Shown: in pieces, positions 17,655 to 27,263 of the stretch
How the letters are laid out: every line of letters starts with the position of its first letter
Numbering within the stretch: the first letter of the stretch is position 1
Translations under genes and position numbers: made by a program
Assembly (NCBI GenBank): GCA_963710975.1
Contig: CAVQCG010000004.1
Span: 310,001 to 374,000, forward strand
Source: JBBQXH01 sp963710975
GTDB taxonomy: Bacteria > Actinomycetota > Thermoleophilia > Gaiellales > Gaiellaceae
Length of the DNA: 64,000 nucleotides
Reading direction: 5' to 3'
The notes under the pieces: model-generated
The model's input: only the letters and a program-made list of their open reading frames with translations
What the model was told of the DNA's origin: nothing
Databases searched by the model: none

Positions 17655-18329
17655 ATGGCCGGGGAACGCGTGCGACTCGATGTCAAGGAGCGTGACGACT
17701 GCGGTAGCAGATTCGCGCGCCGCCTTCGTCGCGACGGTTTCGTCCCGGGCGTGCTGTACGGGTCCGGAGATCCCCAGCCGTTCTACGTCGGTGAGCGCGA
17801 ACTGCGGCGAGCGCTCGGAGGCGAGCATGGAACGCACGCGATCCTGGACGTCGTGCTCGAGGGCAAGAAGAAGGAGCACCACGCCGTCCTCAAGGACTAC
17901 CAGCTCGATCCGATCCGTTCGTCGCTCCTTCACGTCGACCTTCACGAGGTGCGACTCGATCGGCCGATCCAGGCGCAGGTCTCGGTCGAGCTCATCGGTG
18001 AGCCAGCCGGAGTCAAGCTCGGTGGGCTCCTGAGTCAGATCATGCGCGAGGTGACTGTCGAGGCGTTGCCGATGGCGGTCCCAGAGCGGTTCGAGCTCGA
18101 TGTATCGGCGCTCGAGATCGGTGACAGCGTCCGGATCGCCGAGATCACGGTGCCGGAGGCCGTGACGATCCTCGACGATGTGGAGTCGGTCGTCGCGTCG
18201 GTGACCGCGCCGCGGCGGGTCGACCTGCCGGAGGACGAGGTGGAAGAGGTCGAGGGCGAGCCTGGCGAGGCCGACGAGACCGAGTCGGAGGCCGGCGAGC
18301 CGGCGTCCGAGAGCGAAGCCTCCGAGTAA
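17655..18329 (+). CDS. rplY: 50S ribosomal protein L25/general stress protein Ctc
   Basis: 224 aa, the long TL5/Ctc form of L25 that binds 5S rRNA. Residues ~1-95 are the L25 domain (R-R-x-G-x-V-P-G-V-L-Y-G, then HHAVLKDYQLDP and HVDLHEV). Residues ~96-190 are the C-terminal Ctc beta domain. The last ~30 residues are an acidic Glu/Asp-rich tail. Conserved position between prs and pth. Confidence 0.95.
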   Translation: MAGERVRLDVKERDDCGSRFARRLRRDGFVPGVLYGSGDPQPFYVGERELRRALGGEHGTHAILDVVLEGKKKEHHAVLKDYQLDPIRSSLLHVDLHEVRLDRPIQAQVSVELIGEPAGVKLGGLLSQIMREVTVEALPMAVPERFELDVSALEIGDSVRIAEITVPEAVTILDDVESVVASVTAPRRVDLPEDEVEEVEGEPGEADETESEAGEPASESEASE

Positions 18330-18331
18330 CG

Positions 18332-18934
18332 GTGCGATTTCTCCGTCGGGGCGAGCCGGCCTCGACACTCGATCTGCTCGTCGTGGGTCTCGGGAACCCG
18401 GGTCGAGAGTACGCAGCTACCCGACACAACGTCGGGTTCATGGTCATCGACGAGATCGCCCGGCGGCACACAGCATCCTTCCGATCCAAGTTCTCGGCAC
18501 GCCTTGCGGATGTTCGCTTCGACGGTCTCCGAGTCGGTCTGCTCGAGCCCCAGACCTACATGAATGAGTCAGGCCGCTCGGTCGGCGCAGCACAACGGTT
18601 CTTCAAGCTGCCACTCGACCAGCTGCTCGTCGTCCACGACGAGGTTGATCTTGGGCCAGGTCGGCTCCAGATCAGGCTCGGCGGGGGCCTCGCCGGGCAC
18701 AACGGTCTCCGCTCCATCGTCCAGCACGTAGGGTCTCCCGACTTCCTCAGGGTTCGAGTCGGGGTCGGACGACCTGAGCGTGGTGACCGTCGGCCGGTTG
18801 CCGATTTCGTCCTGTCGCCGTTCCAGACCGAAGTCGATGTCGACGCGATTGTCTCCCGCGCGGCCGATGCGGTTGAAGCGATTGCGCTGGAAGGCCTCGA
18901 GGCAGCCCAGCAGAGCTTCAACGAACGCTCCTGA
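18332..18934 (+). CDS. pth: Peptidyl-tRNA hydrolase
   Basis: 200 aa Pth1-family esterase that recycles peptidyl-tRNA. LVVGLGNPGREYAATRHNVGF contains the Asn and catalytic His; QTYMNESG, VVHDEVDLGPG and GGLAGHNGLRSI are the remaining signatures. GTG start 2 bases after the rplY stop, so cotranscribed. Confidence 0.95.
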   Translation: MRFLRRGEPASTLDLLVVGLGNPGREYAATRHNVGFMVIDEIARRHTASFRSKFSARLADVRFDGLRVGLLEPQTYMNESGRSVGAAQRFFKLPLDQLLVVHDEVDLGPGRLQIRLGGGLAGHNGLRSIVQHVGSPDFLRVRVGVGRPERGDRRPVADFVLSPFQTEVDVDAIVSRAADAVEAIALEGLEAAQQSFNERS

Positions 18935-19073
18935 AACTCGGCTCGAAAGCGCTGCAGATGGTGCGCCACGCGTGCGGGTTCCGTCGCTACGCTCATAGCG
19001 GGTGGTGGTTCGGGGTGGCCCCCGCGGGCCAGGAAATGTGAGTGGATTCGCGGCCTCGAGAGCCAGGGCTACG

Positions 19074-22000
19074 ATGAAGCTGGCGGAACCGCCCGTTCCG
19101 TCTTTCCCCATGGTCCCCGCAGCACTCGAGACGCTCGCGCGCGAGCTGGCAACGAGCGACCGACTCCGGTCGTTCGTGCGTGCTTGGCCTGCGCGCGCGC
19201 GTGTTTCGGAGCCCTTGCTACCGCTCGTCGTCGCTGGGGTCGTTCTCGCCCGCCCTCCAGGGCACGGCACGGTGTGCCTCCTCCCCGAGGACGCGGATGC
19301 GCGTGACCTCGCGGACGCAGCCGGCTGGTTTCTGGGAGTCGATCGGGTCGGTCTGTTTGCGTCGCGGGGCGTGTCCTACGAAAGCGGTCTCGCTCCGCCG
19401 CCTCACCTCGTGGGCGAGCGCGCTCGTGCGCTCGACGTGCTCGAAGGCGGTGGGCTCGTCTGCGTCTCGGCGCTCGGGTTCGCCCAGGGCATCCCGCCCG
19501 ATTCGGCGCGCTCCAGCAGCCTCCTGATCAAGGTCGCTGACGAGCCAGGCATCGACGGGCTGGTCGAACAGCTCGCACTCGCCGGGTACGTGCGCGTCGA
19601 CCGGGTGGAAGAGCGTGGTCAGTTCGCAGTCCGCGGGGGCATCGTGGACGTCTTCCGGTCGACGGGCCGTGAGCCGCTACGTGTCGAGCTCTTCGGGGAC
19701 GAGGTCGAAGGGATCAGGGCGTTCTCTCCCTTCACCCAGCGAACACTCCATCCGGTGGAGGAGGCGGTGATCTACCCCGCGGCGGAGCGACGACTCGATC
19801 TCGGCGACGCGAACCTCATGGACGACGCCGGCCCCGTGGAGGCACCTGCCGATCTCGTCCCGGCGTTCCCGGGGTGCGACATCGTCTGGGAGTTCGACCG
19901 GGTCCGGTCCGTGTGGCTCGAGGAGCTCGGCGGAGAGGTCAAGCTGACTCCGGCCGCGGAGCTCGATCCGCTCCCGTCCGGCCAGCCGTTTTCGTTCGAG
20001 GCGCAACGCCCGGCCATTGCCGCTCGCGGTCTCTCCGAGGCCGAGAACGAGCTCGCGGCCTTCGTACACGCCGGAAATCGCGTCGTGGTGACCTTCGCCC
20101 ACCCGGGCGAGGCTCGACGCACCATGTCGATGCTGAGGCGGGTGGAGGCTGAGCTGCTCGAGCCAGGAGACGGGCTTCCCGAAGACCCCGCCCTGGTCTT
20201 CGCGGTTGCACCGGCACGGCGTGGCTTTGTCTCGCGCGACCTTCGGATAACGCTCCTTCCCGACACGCAGGTCTTTCGCAAGCGTCCGCCGCGAGGAGAC
20301 GCGCGACTCGGACGCGCGCTTCAGAGCTTCGCCGATCTCCGGATCGGGGATTTCGTCGTGCACGAGGACCACGGTGTCGGCGCCCTGCTTGGCTTCGAGA
20401 CCAAGACGGTTGCAGGGGTTACGCGTGACTACCTCTTCCTCGCCTTCAGGGGCGAGGACCGGCTGTACGTCCCGCACGAGCAGATCGGGAAGGTCTCGCG
20501 ATACGTCGGAGCCGGGGCGACAGCGCCGGCCCTGTCGAGACTCGGAGGCAAGGCATGGCAGAACATCAAGTCACGGGCGAGAGAAGGAGCACGCGAGCTT
20601 GCCGGCGAGCTTCTGGCTCTCTACGCGCAACGACAGCGTGCCGAGGGGGTTGCCTTCGACGTGGACGGCGAACTGATCGAGGCGCTCGAAGCGAGCTTCC
20701 CGTTCGAGGAGACGCCGGATCAGCAGCGCGCGATCGAGGCCGTGAAGGAGGATCTCGAGTCCGCGAGGCCCATGGACCGGCTCGTCTGCGGGGACGTCGG
20801 CTTCGGCAAGACCGAGGTTGCGGTGCGCGCAGCGTTCGTCGTCGTCGCGGGCGGCAAGCAGGCACTCGTGCTCTCCCCGACCACCGTGCTCGCGCAGCAG
20901 CACTGGAGTACGTTTCGGGAGCGCTATCAGGATCTTCCGGTCCGCGTCGAGATGGTCTCCCGCTTCCGCAAGCCGGCCGACGTCAAGGCAGTCCTGCGCG
21001 ACTTCTCCGATGGGAAGGTCGACGTTCTCATCGGGACGCATCGGGTGCTCTCCCGCGACGTGATTCCCAAGGATCTCGGTCTCGTCGTCGTCGACGAGGA
21101 GCAACGCTTCGGGGTGGCGCAGAAGGAGCTTCTGCGCCAGCTCCGTCTGGAAGTCGACGTTCTCTCGCTCTCCGCCACTCCCATCCCGCGGACGCTGCAC
21201 ATGTCGCTCGCCGGGCTGCGCGACGTCACCGTCATCGAGACGCCACCGGAGGGACGGCGCCCCATCCGAACGCACGTCGGCGAGTACGACGAGGAGCTAC
21301 TCCAGCATGCTCTCACCCGCGAGGCTGCACGCAGGGGACAGGCCTTCTTCCTGCACAATCGAGTCGAGACCATCGACGAGGCCGCGGAGAAGCTGCGCCA
21401 ACTCTGCCCCGAGCTGCGCTTTCTCGTCGCTCACGGCCAGCTGCCCGAGCGCGAGCTCGAGGATCGGATGCTCGCGTTCATCCGGGGAGACGCCGACGTT
21501 CTCGTGTCCACGACGATCATCGAGTCGGGCCTCGACATCCCACAGGCGAACACCCTCATCGTCGAGCGAGCAGACGCCCTCGGGCTCGCGCAGCTCTACC
21601 AGATACGCGGCCGTGTTGGACGAAGCGACGTCGTCGCCCACGCTTACCTCTTCTACCCCGACTCGATGGAGCTGTCGGCCGAGGCGAGGGCGCGGCTCGC
21701 AACGCTCGCGGATCACACGGAGCTCGGGGCCGGCTTCGCGATCGCGATGCGCGATCTCGAGATTCGCGGCGCCGGCGATCTTCTCGGAGCCGAGCAGTCG
21801 GGACACGTCGCGGCGATCGGCTTCGAGCTCTATGTGGAGTTGCTCGGAGAGGCCGTTGCCGAGCTCTCCGGATCTCGCCGGGCCGTCACCCGGCCGGTCA
21901 GGGTCGACGCTCACGTTGACGCGTTCATCCCCGCTGTCTATATCTCGGCCGAGGCGGCGAAGATCGACCTCCACCGCCGTATCGCGCTCGCAGAGTCCGA

Positions 22001-22316
22001 GGACGAGCTGCGCGAGCTGCGCGCGTCGACCGAGGATCGGTTCGGGCCGATCCCAGATCCGGTCGAGACGCTCTTCTCGATCCAGGATGCCAAGCTGAAG
22101 CTCGCGCGCATCGGCGCGGACTACCTCGTCGTTCGGGGTGGAAAGGCATCCGTCGGACCACTCGTTCTCGGCTCCGACGACCTCCGCGAGCTCCGACGAC
22201 TGGCCGAGACGGCGGTCTACACGAGCGCGAAACGAGAGGTTGGCGTGAGGGCTGACACCTTCACCCGGGCGCTCGAGTTGGTCGATGCTATACTCGCAAC
22301 TCGGCTCGCTGCCTGA
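19074..22316 (+). CDS. mfd: Transcription-repair coupling factor Mfd
   Basis: 1080 aa superfamily 2 translocase that removes stalled RNA polymerase and recruits UvrA. UvrB-homology region in the N-terminal third (VRGGIVDVFRSTG), CarD-like RNAP-interaction domain with DFVVHEDHGVG near residue 430, then the motor: GDVGFGKTEVA (Walker A), VVDEEQRFG (DExQ), SATPIPRTLHMS, and IESGLDIPQANT with QIRGRVGRS (motifs V/VI), followed by the TRCF domain. ATG 19074 is my choice. In-frame GTG 19002 follows a TACGCT box by 8 bases, but its extra 24 residues look non-coding. Confidence 0.94.
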   Translation: MKLAEPPVPSFPMVPAALETLARELATSDRLRSFVRAWPARARVSEPLLPLVVAGVVLARPPGHGTVCLLPEDADARDLADAAGWFLGVDRVGLFASRGVSYESGLAPPPHLVGERARALDVLEGGGLVCVSALGFAQGIPPDSARSSSLLIKVADEPGIDGLVEQLALAGYVRVDRVEERGQFAVRGGIVDVFRSTGREPLRVELFGDEVEGIRAFSPFTQRTLHPVEEAVIYPAAERRLDLGDANLMDDAGPVEAPADLVPAFPGCDIVWEFDRVRSVWLEELGGEVKLTPAAELDPLPSGQPFSFEAQRPAIAARGLSEAENELAAFVHAGNRVVVTFAHPGEARRTMSMLRRVEAELLEPGDGLPEDPALVFAVAPARRGFVSRDLRITLLPDTQVFRKRPPRGDARLGRALQSFADLRIGDFVVHEDHGVGALLGFETKTVAGVTRDYLFLAFRGEDRLYVPHEQIGKVSRYVGAGATAPALSRLGGKAWQNIKSRAREGARELAGELLALYAQRQRAEGVAFDVDGELIEALEASFPFEETPDQQRAIEAVKEDLESARPMDRLVCGDVGFGKTEVAVRAAFVVVAGGKQALVLSPTTVLAQQHWSTFRERYQDLPVRVEMVSRFRKPADVKAVLRDFSDGKVDVLIGTHRVLSRDVIPKDLGLVVVDEEQRFGVAQKELLRQLRLEVDVLSLSATPIPRTLHMSLAGLRDVTVIETPPEGRRPIRTHVGEYDEELLQHALTREAARRGQAFFLHNRVETIDEAAEKLRQLCPELRFLVAHGQLPERELEDRMLAFIRGDADVLVSTTIIESGLDIPQANTLIVERADALGLAQLYQIRGRVGRSDVVAHAYLFYPDSMELSAEARARLATLADHTELGAGFAIAMRDLEIRGAGDLLGAEQSGHVAAIGFELYVELLGEAVAELSGSRRAVTRPVRVDAHVDAFIPAVYISAEAAKIDLHRRIALAESEDELRELRASTEDRFGPIPDPVETLFSIQDAKLKLARIGADYLVVRGGKASVGPLVLGSDDLRELRRLAETAVYTSAKREVGVRADTFTRALELVDAILATRLAA
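22286..22294 (+). promoter_or_regulatory. Extended -10 element inside the mfd 3' end
   Basis: TGCTATACT (TG-n-TATACT) lies within the last codons of mfd, 43 bases ahead of the ppiC-type gene. It is a plausible internal promoter. No good -35 at 17 bases, which extended -10 promoters do not need. Confidence 0.4.
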
Positions 22317-22337
22317 TTTTCCTGCGCCTCTCTCTTC

Positions 22338-23372
22338 ATGTCGCTGCCTCGCCTCCTTGCTCTGCCTGTGCTCGCAGCCGCACTTGCCGTGGCCGCCGCG
22401 GGGTGTGGTGGGGGCAGCGGCTCCACTGGCGCGGACACGAGTTCGCAGGCTGTTCCTGCGGATGCCATCGCCGTCGTCGGAGAGACCAAGGTCACCCGGG
22501 CCGAATACGACCGCTTCTTCAAGCAGACCGAGCAGGCGTACAAGTCGCAAGGGCGCGACTTCCCGAAGGCGGGGTCGCCCGAGTACGAGCAGCTGAAGAG
22601 CCAGGCGGTCGACTATCTCGTCCAGCGCGTCCTGCTCGAGAAGGAGGCGACGTCGCTCGGCATCGAGGTCGCGGACGCGGACGTGCAGAAGCGGCTGACC
22701 GAGCTGGTCGACCAGTACTTCAACGGAGACAAGGCGAAGTACCAGGCGGAGATCAAGAAGCAGGGGTTGACCGAGCAGGACGTCGAGAACGACATCCGCG
22801 CCCAGATCATCAACCAGAAGGTCTTCGACCAGGTCACGAAGGGCGTCACGGTCACCCAGGACGAGGTACAGAAGTACTACGAGGACAACAAGAAAGACTT
22901 CACGACGCCCGAGTCACGGGACGTCGCGCACATTCTCGTCAAGACGAAGAAGGAAGCCGAAGACATCCAGAAGCAACTCGACGAAGGCGCCGACTTTGCC
23001 GAGCTTGCCAAGAAGTACTCGACGGACACGGCATCCGCCAAGGACGGCGGAAAGCTGACCGATCAGAAGGGCAGCTTCGTGCCCGAGTTCGAGAAGGTCG
23101 CGTTTGCGCTCGACACCGGTGAGTACTCCGATCCCACGAAGACGCAGTTCGGCTGGCACATCATCAAGGCGCTCGACGACACGAAGCCGGCGGCGACGCA
23201 GTCGTTCGATGACGTCAAGGGGCAGATCGAAGAGCAGCTGCTGCAGCAGAAGAAGAACGAGAAGATGAACGCCTGGATCAGCGACGTAGAGAAGAAGCAC
23301 GCCGGCGAGATCAGCTACGCCGTCGGGTTCAAGCCTCTCGCAGATACCGGGGCCACCTCGACGAGCCCGTAG
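22338..23372 (+). CDS. PpiC/PrsA-type peptidyl-prolyl isomerase lipoprotein
   Basis: 344 aa exported foldase. N-terminal signal with lipobox VAAAGC (Cys23), a SurA_N-like chaperone region (residues ~45-180) and a parvulin rotamase domain (~195-290: ESRDVAHILVKTKKEAE, then AKKYSTD, GG and FGWHIIKALDD). Anchored to the outer face of the cytoplasmic membrane, it should assist folding of secreted proteins. Lies between mfd and mazG, 2 bases before mazG. Confidence 0.9.
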   Translation: MSLPRLLALPVLAAALAVAAAGCGGGSGSTGADTSSQAVPADAIAVVGETKVTRAEYDRFFKQTEQAYKSQGRDFPKAGSPEYEQLKSQAVDYLVQRVLLEKEATSLGIEVADADVQKRLTELVDQYFNGDKAKYQAEIKKQGLTEQDVENDIRAQIINQKVFDQVTKGVTVTQDEVQKYYEDNKKDFTTPESRDVAHILVKTKKEAEDIQKQLDEGADFAELAKKYSTDTASAKDGGKLTDQKGSFVPEFEKVAFALDTGEYSDPTKTQFGWHIIKALDDTKPAATQSFDDVKGQIEEQLLQQKKNEKMNAWISDVEKKHAGEISYAVGFKPLADTGATSTSP

Positions 23373-23374
23373 CG

Positions 23375-24181
23375 TTGAGCGGCGGCGACGGTCTCGCTGC
23401 AGCCCTCCTCGACTTGCAGGCGCTGACCGAGCGCCTCCGGCGTGACTGCCCGTGGGATCGTGCCCAGACAGTCCGGACGATCGTCCCGCACACGGTCGAG
23501 GAGGCCTACGAGGTCGCAGACGCCGCGCTCGGCGACGACGTGGAGAAGCTCCTCGACGAGCTCGGCGACCTACTCTTCCAGACGTTCTTCCTCGCGCTCA
23601 TACTCGACGAGCGCGGCGAGGGCGACCTCTCGACGGTTGCGAAGCTGATCCACGACAAGCTCGTTCGGCGGCACCCGCATGTGTTCGGCGACGTCGGTCT
23701 CGATTCGGCGGGCGAGGTGAAGCGACACTGGGAGGTGCTGAAGACCGAGCAGGAGGGACGCGACGGTATCTTCCACGACCTCCCGGAGGTGCTCCCCGCG
23801 CTGCTCTACGCGAAGAAAGTGCAGCGCCGTGCAGCAACGATCGGGTTCGAGTACGCAAGCGCGGCCCAGGCGATAGACGATCTCGAGGATGAGGTGCGCG
23901 AGGTGAGAGCCGAGCTTCGCGGCGTCGACCCCGCACCGGAGACGGAGCCGGACCGACGACACGAGGAGGAGCTCGGCGACGTGCTCTTTGCCTGCGTCAA
24001 CGTCGCCCGCCGGCTCAACGTCGATCCAGAGCTCGCGCTGCGCCGTTCGTCGGATCGGTTCGTCACGCGGGTCGAGTCGGCTGAGAGGCTTGCGCACCGC
24101 GACGGTCGGATGTTTGCCGCGCTCCCGGTCTCCGAACAGGACAGATACTTCGATCGAGCGAAGGAGGAGGAACGTCGATGA
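23375..24181 (+). CDS. mazG: Nucleoside triphosphate pyrophosphohydrolase MazG
   Basis: 268 aa all-alpha NTP pyrophosphatase with two MazG domains. The N-terminal domain shows CPWDRAQT, EEAYEV and DELGDLLFQ (ExxE-x12-ExxD metal motif); the second shows HEEELGDVLFACVNVAR near residue 200. It degrades aberrant dNTPs and affects (p)ppGpp responses. TTG start 2 bases after the upstream stop; no AUG/GUG alternative keeps CPWDRAQT. ATGA overlap with eno. Confidence 0.92.
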   Translation: MSGGDGLAAALLDLQALTERLRRDCPWDRAQTVRTIVPHTVEEAYEVADAALGDDVEKLLDELGDLLFQTFFLALILDERGEGDLSTVAKLIHDKLVRRHPHVFGDVGLDSAGEVKRHWEVLKTEQEGRDGIFHDLPEVLPALLYAKKVQRRAATIGFEYASAAQAIDDLEDEVREVRAELRGVDPAPETEPDRRHEEELGDVLFACVNVARRLNVDPELALRRSSDRFVTRVESAERLAHRDGRMFAALPVSEQDRYFDRAKEEERR

Positions 24182-25461
24182 CGAGCAGGATCGCGCGGGT
24201 CGCCGCGCGCCAGATCCTCGATTCGAGGGGAAACCCAACTATCGAGGTCGACGTCGAGCTCGAATCGGGGAATATGGGTCGTGCCGCCGTCCCGTCGGGT
24301 GCCTCGACCGGGCAGTTCGAGGCGGTCGAGCTGCGGGACGGTGACGCTCACGCCTATCTGGGAAAGGGAGTACAGAACGCGGTCGCGAACGTCGTCGATG
24401 AGATCGCTCCCGCGCTCGTGGGCGTCGACGTCGCCGATCAGAAGGCGGTCGATCGGCTTCTGATCGACCTCGACGGGACGCCGAACAAGGGGCGACTCGG
24501 CGCCAACGCGATTCTCGGGTGTTCGCTCGCCGTTGCACGGGCGGCTGCGGCAGACGCAGGCGAACCGCTCTGGCGCTGGATCGGCGGGAACGCCGCCCAT
24601 GTGCTGCCGGTTCCGCTCATGAACGTGGTCAACGGCGGCGCGCACGCACAGAACTCGCTCGATGTCCAGGAGTTCATGGTCGTGCCCGTAGGTGCCCGGA
24701 CGTTCTCGGAGGCACTCCAGGTGGGCGCTGAGGTCTTCCATTCCCTGAAGGGGCTCCTCCACGAGCGCGGGTTGGCGACCGCAGTCGGCGACGAAGGAGG
24801 GTTCGCCCCCGACCTCGAGGGCATCGAGCCGGCCATCGAGGCGATTCTCGAGGCTGCCGACCGAGCAGGGCACGGCGACCGGGTGGCGATCGCTCTCGAC
24901 GTTGCTGCGACCGAGCTCTGGCACGACGGTGCCTACCGGATGGAAGGTGAGAGCCGGACGTTGTCAACCTTCGAGCTGATCGGCTTCTACGAGTCGCTCT
25001 GTGATCGGTATCCCATCGTCTCGATCGAAGACCCGCTGTCCGAAGACGAGTGGGATGCCTGGCACGAGCTGACGGAACGACTCGGCGACCGCGTGCAACT
25101 CGTCGGCGACGATCTCTTCGTCACGAACGTCGAGCGTCTCGAGCGAGGCATCGAGCTCGGCGTGGCCAACGCGATCCTCGTCAAGGTGAATCAGATCGGC
25201 ACCCTGTCCGAGACACTCGACGCCATCGCCCTCGGTCGTGCAAACGGGTACGCGGCGATCATCTCGCATCGATCCGGCGAGACGGAGGACACCACGATCG
25301 CCGACCTCGCCGTCGCGTCGAACGCCGGCCAGATCAAGACGGGCGCGCCGTCACGCACAGACAGAGTCGCCAAGTACAACCAGCTTCTCCGCATCGAGGA
25401 GGCGCTCGGCACGCAGGCGACGTACCCCGGAAGACATGCCTTCGCGCGAGACAGCGAGTAG
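24178..25461 (+). CDS. eno: Enolase
   Basis: 427 aa glycolytic enolase (2-phosphoglycerate to PEP). RQILDSRGNPTIEVDV, GAILGCSLA-type block, GDEGGFAPDL, SIEDPLSEDEWDAW, KVNQIGTLSET and SHRSGETEDTTIADLAV give the catalytic Lys, His and Mg ligands. Strong ribosome site GAGGAGGAA ahead of ATG 24178, which overlaps the mazG stop. Confidence 0.97.
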   Translation: MTSRIARVAARQILDSRGNPTIEVDVELESGNMGRAAVPSGASTGQFEAVELRDGDAHAYLGKGVQNAVANVVDEIAPALVGVDVADQKAVDRLLIDLDGTPNKGRLGANAILGCSLAVARAAAADAGEPLWRWIGGNAAHVLPVPLMNVVNGGAHAQNSLDVQEFMVVPVGARTFSEALQVGAEVFHSLKGLLHERGLATAVGDEGGFAPDLEGIEPAIEAILEAADRAGHGDRVAIALDVAATELWHDGAYRMEGESRTLSTFELIGFYESLCDRYPIVSIEDPLSEDEWDAWHELTERLGDRVQLVGDDLFVTNVERLERGIELGVANAILVKVNQIGTLSETLDAIALGRANGYAAIISHRSGETEDTTIADLAVASNAGQIKTGAPSRTDRVAKYNQLLRIEEALGTQATYPGRHAFARDSE

Positions 25462-25470
25462 CCTCTGCGT

Positions 25471-26889
25471 GTGACCGTCGGCCGGCGCCGCACGAAGATC
25501 GTCTGCACCGTCGGGCCTGCGTGTGCGAGCGTGGAGGTGGTCGACCGGCTCGTCGCGGCCGGTATGGACGCGGCAAGGCTGAACTTCTCCCACGGCTCCC
25601 ACGCCGACCACGCTGCGAGCGCGCGCCTCATCCGCGAGGCGCAGGATCGTGCGGGACGGCCGCTTGCCCTGATCGCCGACCTGCAGGGACCCAAGCTACG
25701 GATCTGCGACCTCGACAGCCCGCGATTCCTGGTGACCGGCGAGAGCGTGACGATCGCCGGGGAGGGAGTTGCCGAAGGCGATGACCTCCCCATCGCCCCA
25801 GCCGTGCTCTCCGAGGTGCTCCGCCCGGGCAATGAGGTGATGATCGACGACGGGCTCGTGCGGCTCCGCGTCGAGCAGGTCGGCGGCGGTCGCGCGACCT
25901 GCAGCGTTGCCGTCGGCGGGGAGGTGGGCCCGCACAAGGGCGTGAACGTCCCGGGCGTGCCGATCCCGATTCCGTCGCTCACCGAGAAGGACTTGCGAGA
26001 TCTCGAGTTCGCGGTGGAGCTCGGCGTCGACTTCGTCGCGCTCTCGTTCGTGCGATCGGTCGACGACGTGAGGGGGCTACGCGAGCGGCTCCGGGCCTTC
26101 GGGTCCACGACGAGCGTCATCGCCAAGATCGAGAAGGCCGAGGCGCTCGGCGAGATGAGTGCGATCATCGAGGCCTCCGACGCCGTTATGGTCGCCCGCG
26201 GCGACCTGGGCGTCGAGATCGGCGCCGAGCAGGTTCCGCTCGTCCAGAAGCAGATCATCCTGTCGGCGCTCGAGCACGGGAGGCCGGCGATCACGGCGAC
26301 GCAGATGCTCGAGTCGATGCTGGCCCGGCCGGAGCCGACGCGGGCCGAGGCGTCGGACGTCGCGAACGCAATACTCGACGGCACGGCGGCAGTGATGCTC
26401 TCCGGAGAGACGGCGATGGGGCGCTACCCGGTCGAGAGCGTCCTCGCTATGGATCGAATCTCGAAGGCCGTCGAGCCGAGTCTCGGCTACAGGCACGAGC
26501 TCGCCCGCACCGCCGAGCAGCCGTTCCCGACGATCCGTGACGCGATCACCAATGCGGCGTGCGACATCGCCGAGGTGCTTTCCGCCCAGGCGATCGTCGT
26601 CCCGACGTTCTCGGGCAAGACCGCATCGGGTGTCGCAAGGCATCGGCCGCGCCGTCCGATCATCGCTGCGTCCCACCGGCGCGATGCCCTCCAGCAGATG
26701 GCGATCGAGTGGGGAGTCGTCCCCTGCGAGATCGACGAGACGCCGGATGTCGAGCATCTGTGGGCTCGTTCGCTCGAAGCTGCGAGGGCCACCGGCCTGG
26801 TGAGTCCCGGCGACCGCGTCGTCATCACCGCCGGCAGTGCGGTCAACACGCCCGGAACGACGAACCTGATCAAGGTCGAGCAGGCATAG
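25471..26889 (+). CDS. pyk: Pyruvate kinase
   Basis: 472 aa. Signatures: RRTKIVCTVGPAC, MDAARLNFSHG, ADLQGPKLRI, the active-site IAKIEKAEAL (Lys) with VARGDLGVE, and ITATQMLESM. The C-terminal allosteric domain ends GTTNLIKVEQA. GTG start 9 bases after eno, so the two enzymes that make and use PEP are cotranscribed. This is unusual: in most actinomycetes ftsB directly follows eno. Confidence 0.95.
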   Translation: MTVGRRRTKIVCTVGPACASVEVVDRLVAAGMDAARLNFSHGSHADHAASARLIREAQDRAGRPLALIADLQGPKLRICDLDSPRFLVTGESVTIAGEGVAEGDDLPIAPAVLSEVLRPGNEVMIDDGLVRLRVEQVGGGRATCSVAVGGEVGPHKGVNVPGVPIPIPSLTEKDLRDLEFAVELGVDFVALSFVRSVDDVRGLRERLRAFGSTTSVIAKIEKAEALGEMSAIIEASDAVMVARGDLGVEIGAEQVPLVQKQIILSALEHGRPAITATQMLESMLARPEPTRAEASDVANAILDGTAAVMLSGETAMGRYPVESVLAMDRISKAVEPSLGYRHELARTAEQPFPTIRDAITNAACDIAEVLSAQAIVVPTFSGKTASGVARHRPRRPIIAASHRRDALQQMAIEWGVVPCEIDETPDVEHLWARSLEAARATGLVSPGDRVVITAGSAVNTPGTTNLIKVEQA

Positions 26890-26941
26890 AGCTGGCCGCC
26901 CCGGCGAAGGAGCCGCAGCAGAGAGGTCGAACGGGACGCCC

Positions 26942-27259
26942 GTGGCCCGTTCCCCCCGAGCCTCTCGCCGGTCGTTCGCCATTCTGCGCTGGCTGGGCCT
27001 CGCGGTGGTGCTCGCTATCGCGTTCGGGTACGTCCAGCCGATCCGTGCCTACTTCGACGCGAAGGCCGATGTCGCCGTTCACCGGGCCGAGAAGGCGACG
27101 CTCGTGCGCAAGCAGGAGAGGTTGAAGCAGCGTCTGGCGCTCGCCGGCACCGAGGAGTTCGTCGAACGGGAGGCGCGGAGGCTCGGACTCGTCAAGCCAG
27201 GCGAACGACTCTTCATCGTCAGCGGGATCGAAGGCTGGAAGCGCGCGCACGTACCATGA
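26942..27259 (+). CDS. ftsB: FtsB/DivIC-family septum formation initiator
   Basis: 105 aa bitopic protein: Arg-rich cytoplasmic head, one transmembrane helix (residues ~15-33), a coiled coil (~42-70, KADVAVHRAEKATLVRKQER) and the short FtsB tail EEFVEREARRLGLVKPGER. Divisome subcomplex FtsB-FtsL-FtsQ. GTG start. The position after the glycolytic genes and before DUF501 is conserved. Confidence 0.88.
   Translation: MARSPRASRRSFAILRWLGLAVVLAIAFGYVQPIRAYFDAKADVAVHRAEKATLVRKQERLKQRLALAGTEEFVEREARRLGLVKPGERLFIVSGIEGWKRAHVP
27252..27257 (+). promoter_or_regulatory. -10-like TACCAT for the DUF501 gene
   Basis: TACCAT overlaps the ftsB stop and ends 6 bases before the GTG at 27264. A leaderless internal promoter is possible. 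Confidence 0.35.
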
Positions 27260-27263
27260 GCCC

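Noticed and set aside
20555..21919. 454 aa plus-strand frame inside mfd
   Set aside because: It is a shifted reading of mfd, dominated by Arg/Gly, with no domain.
21297..22550. 417 aa minus-strand frame
   Set aside because: Antisense of mfd and the foldase gene, no ribosome site or motif.
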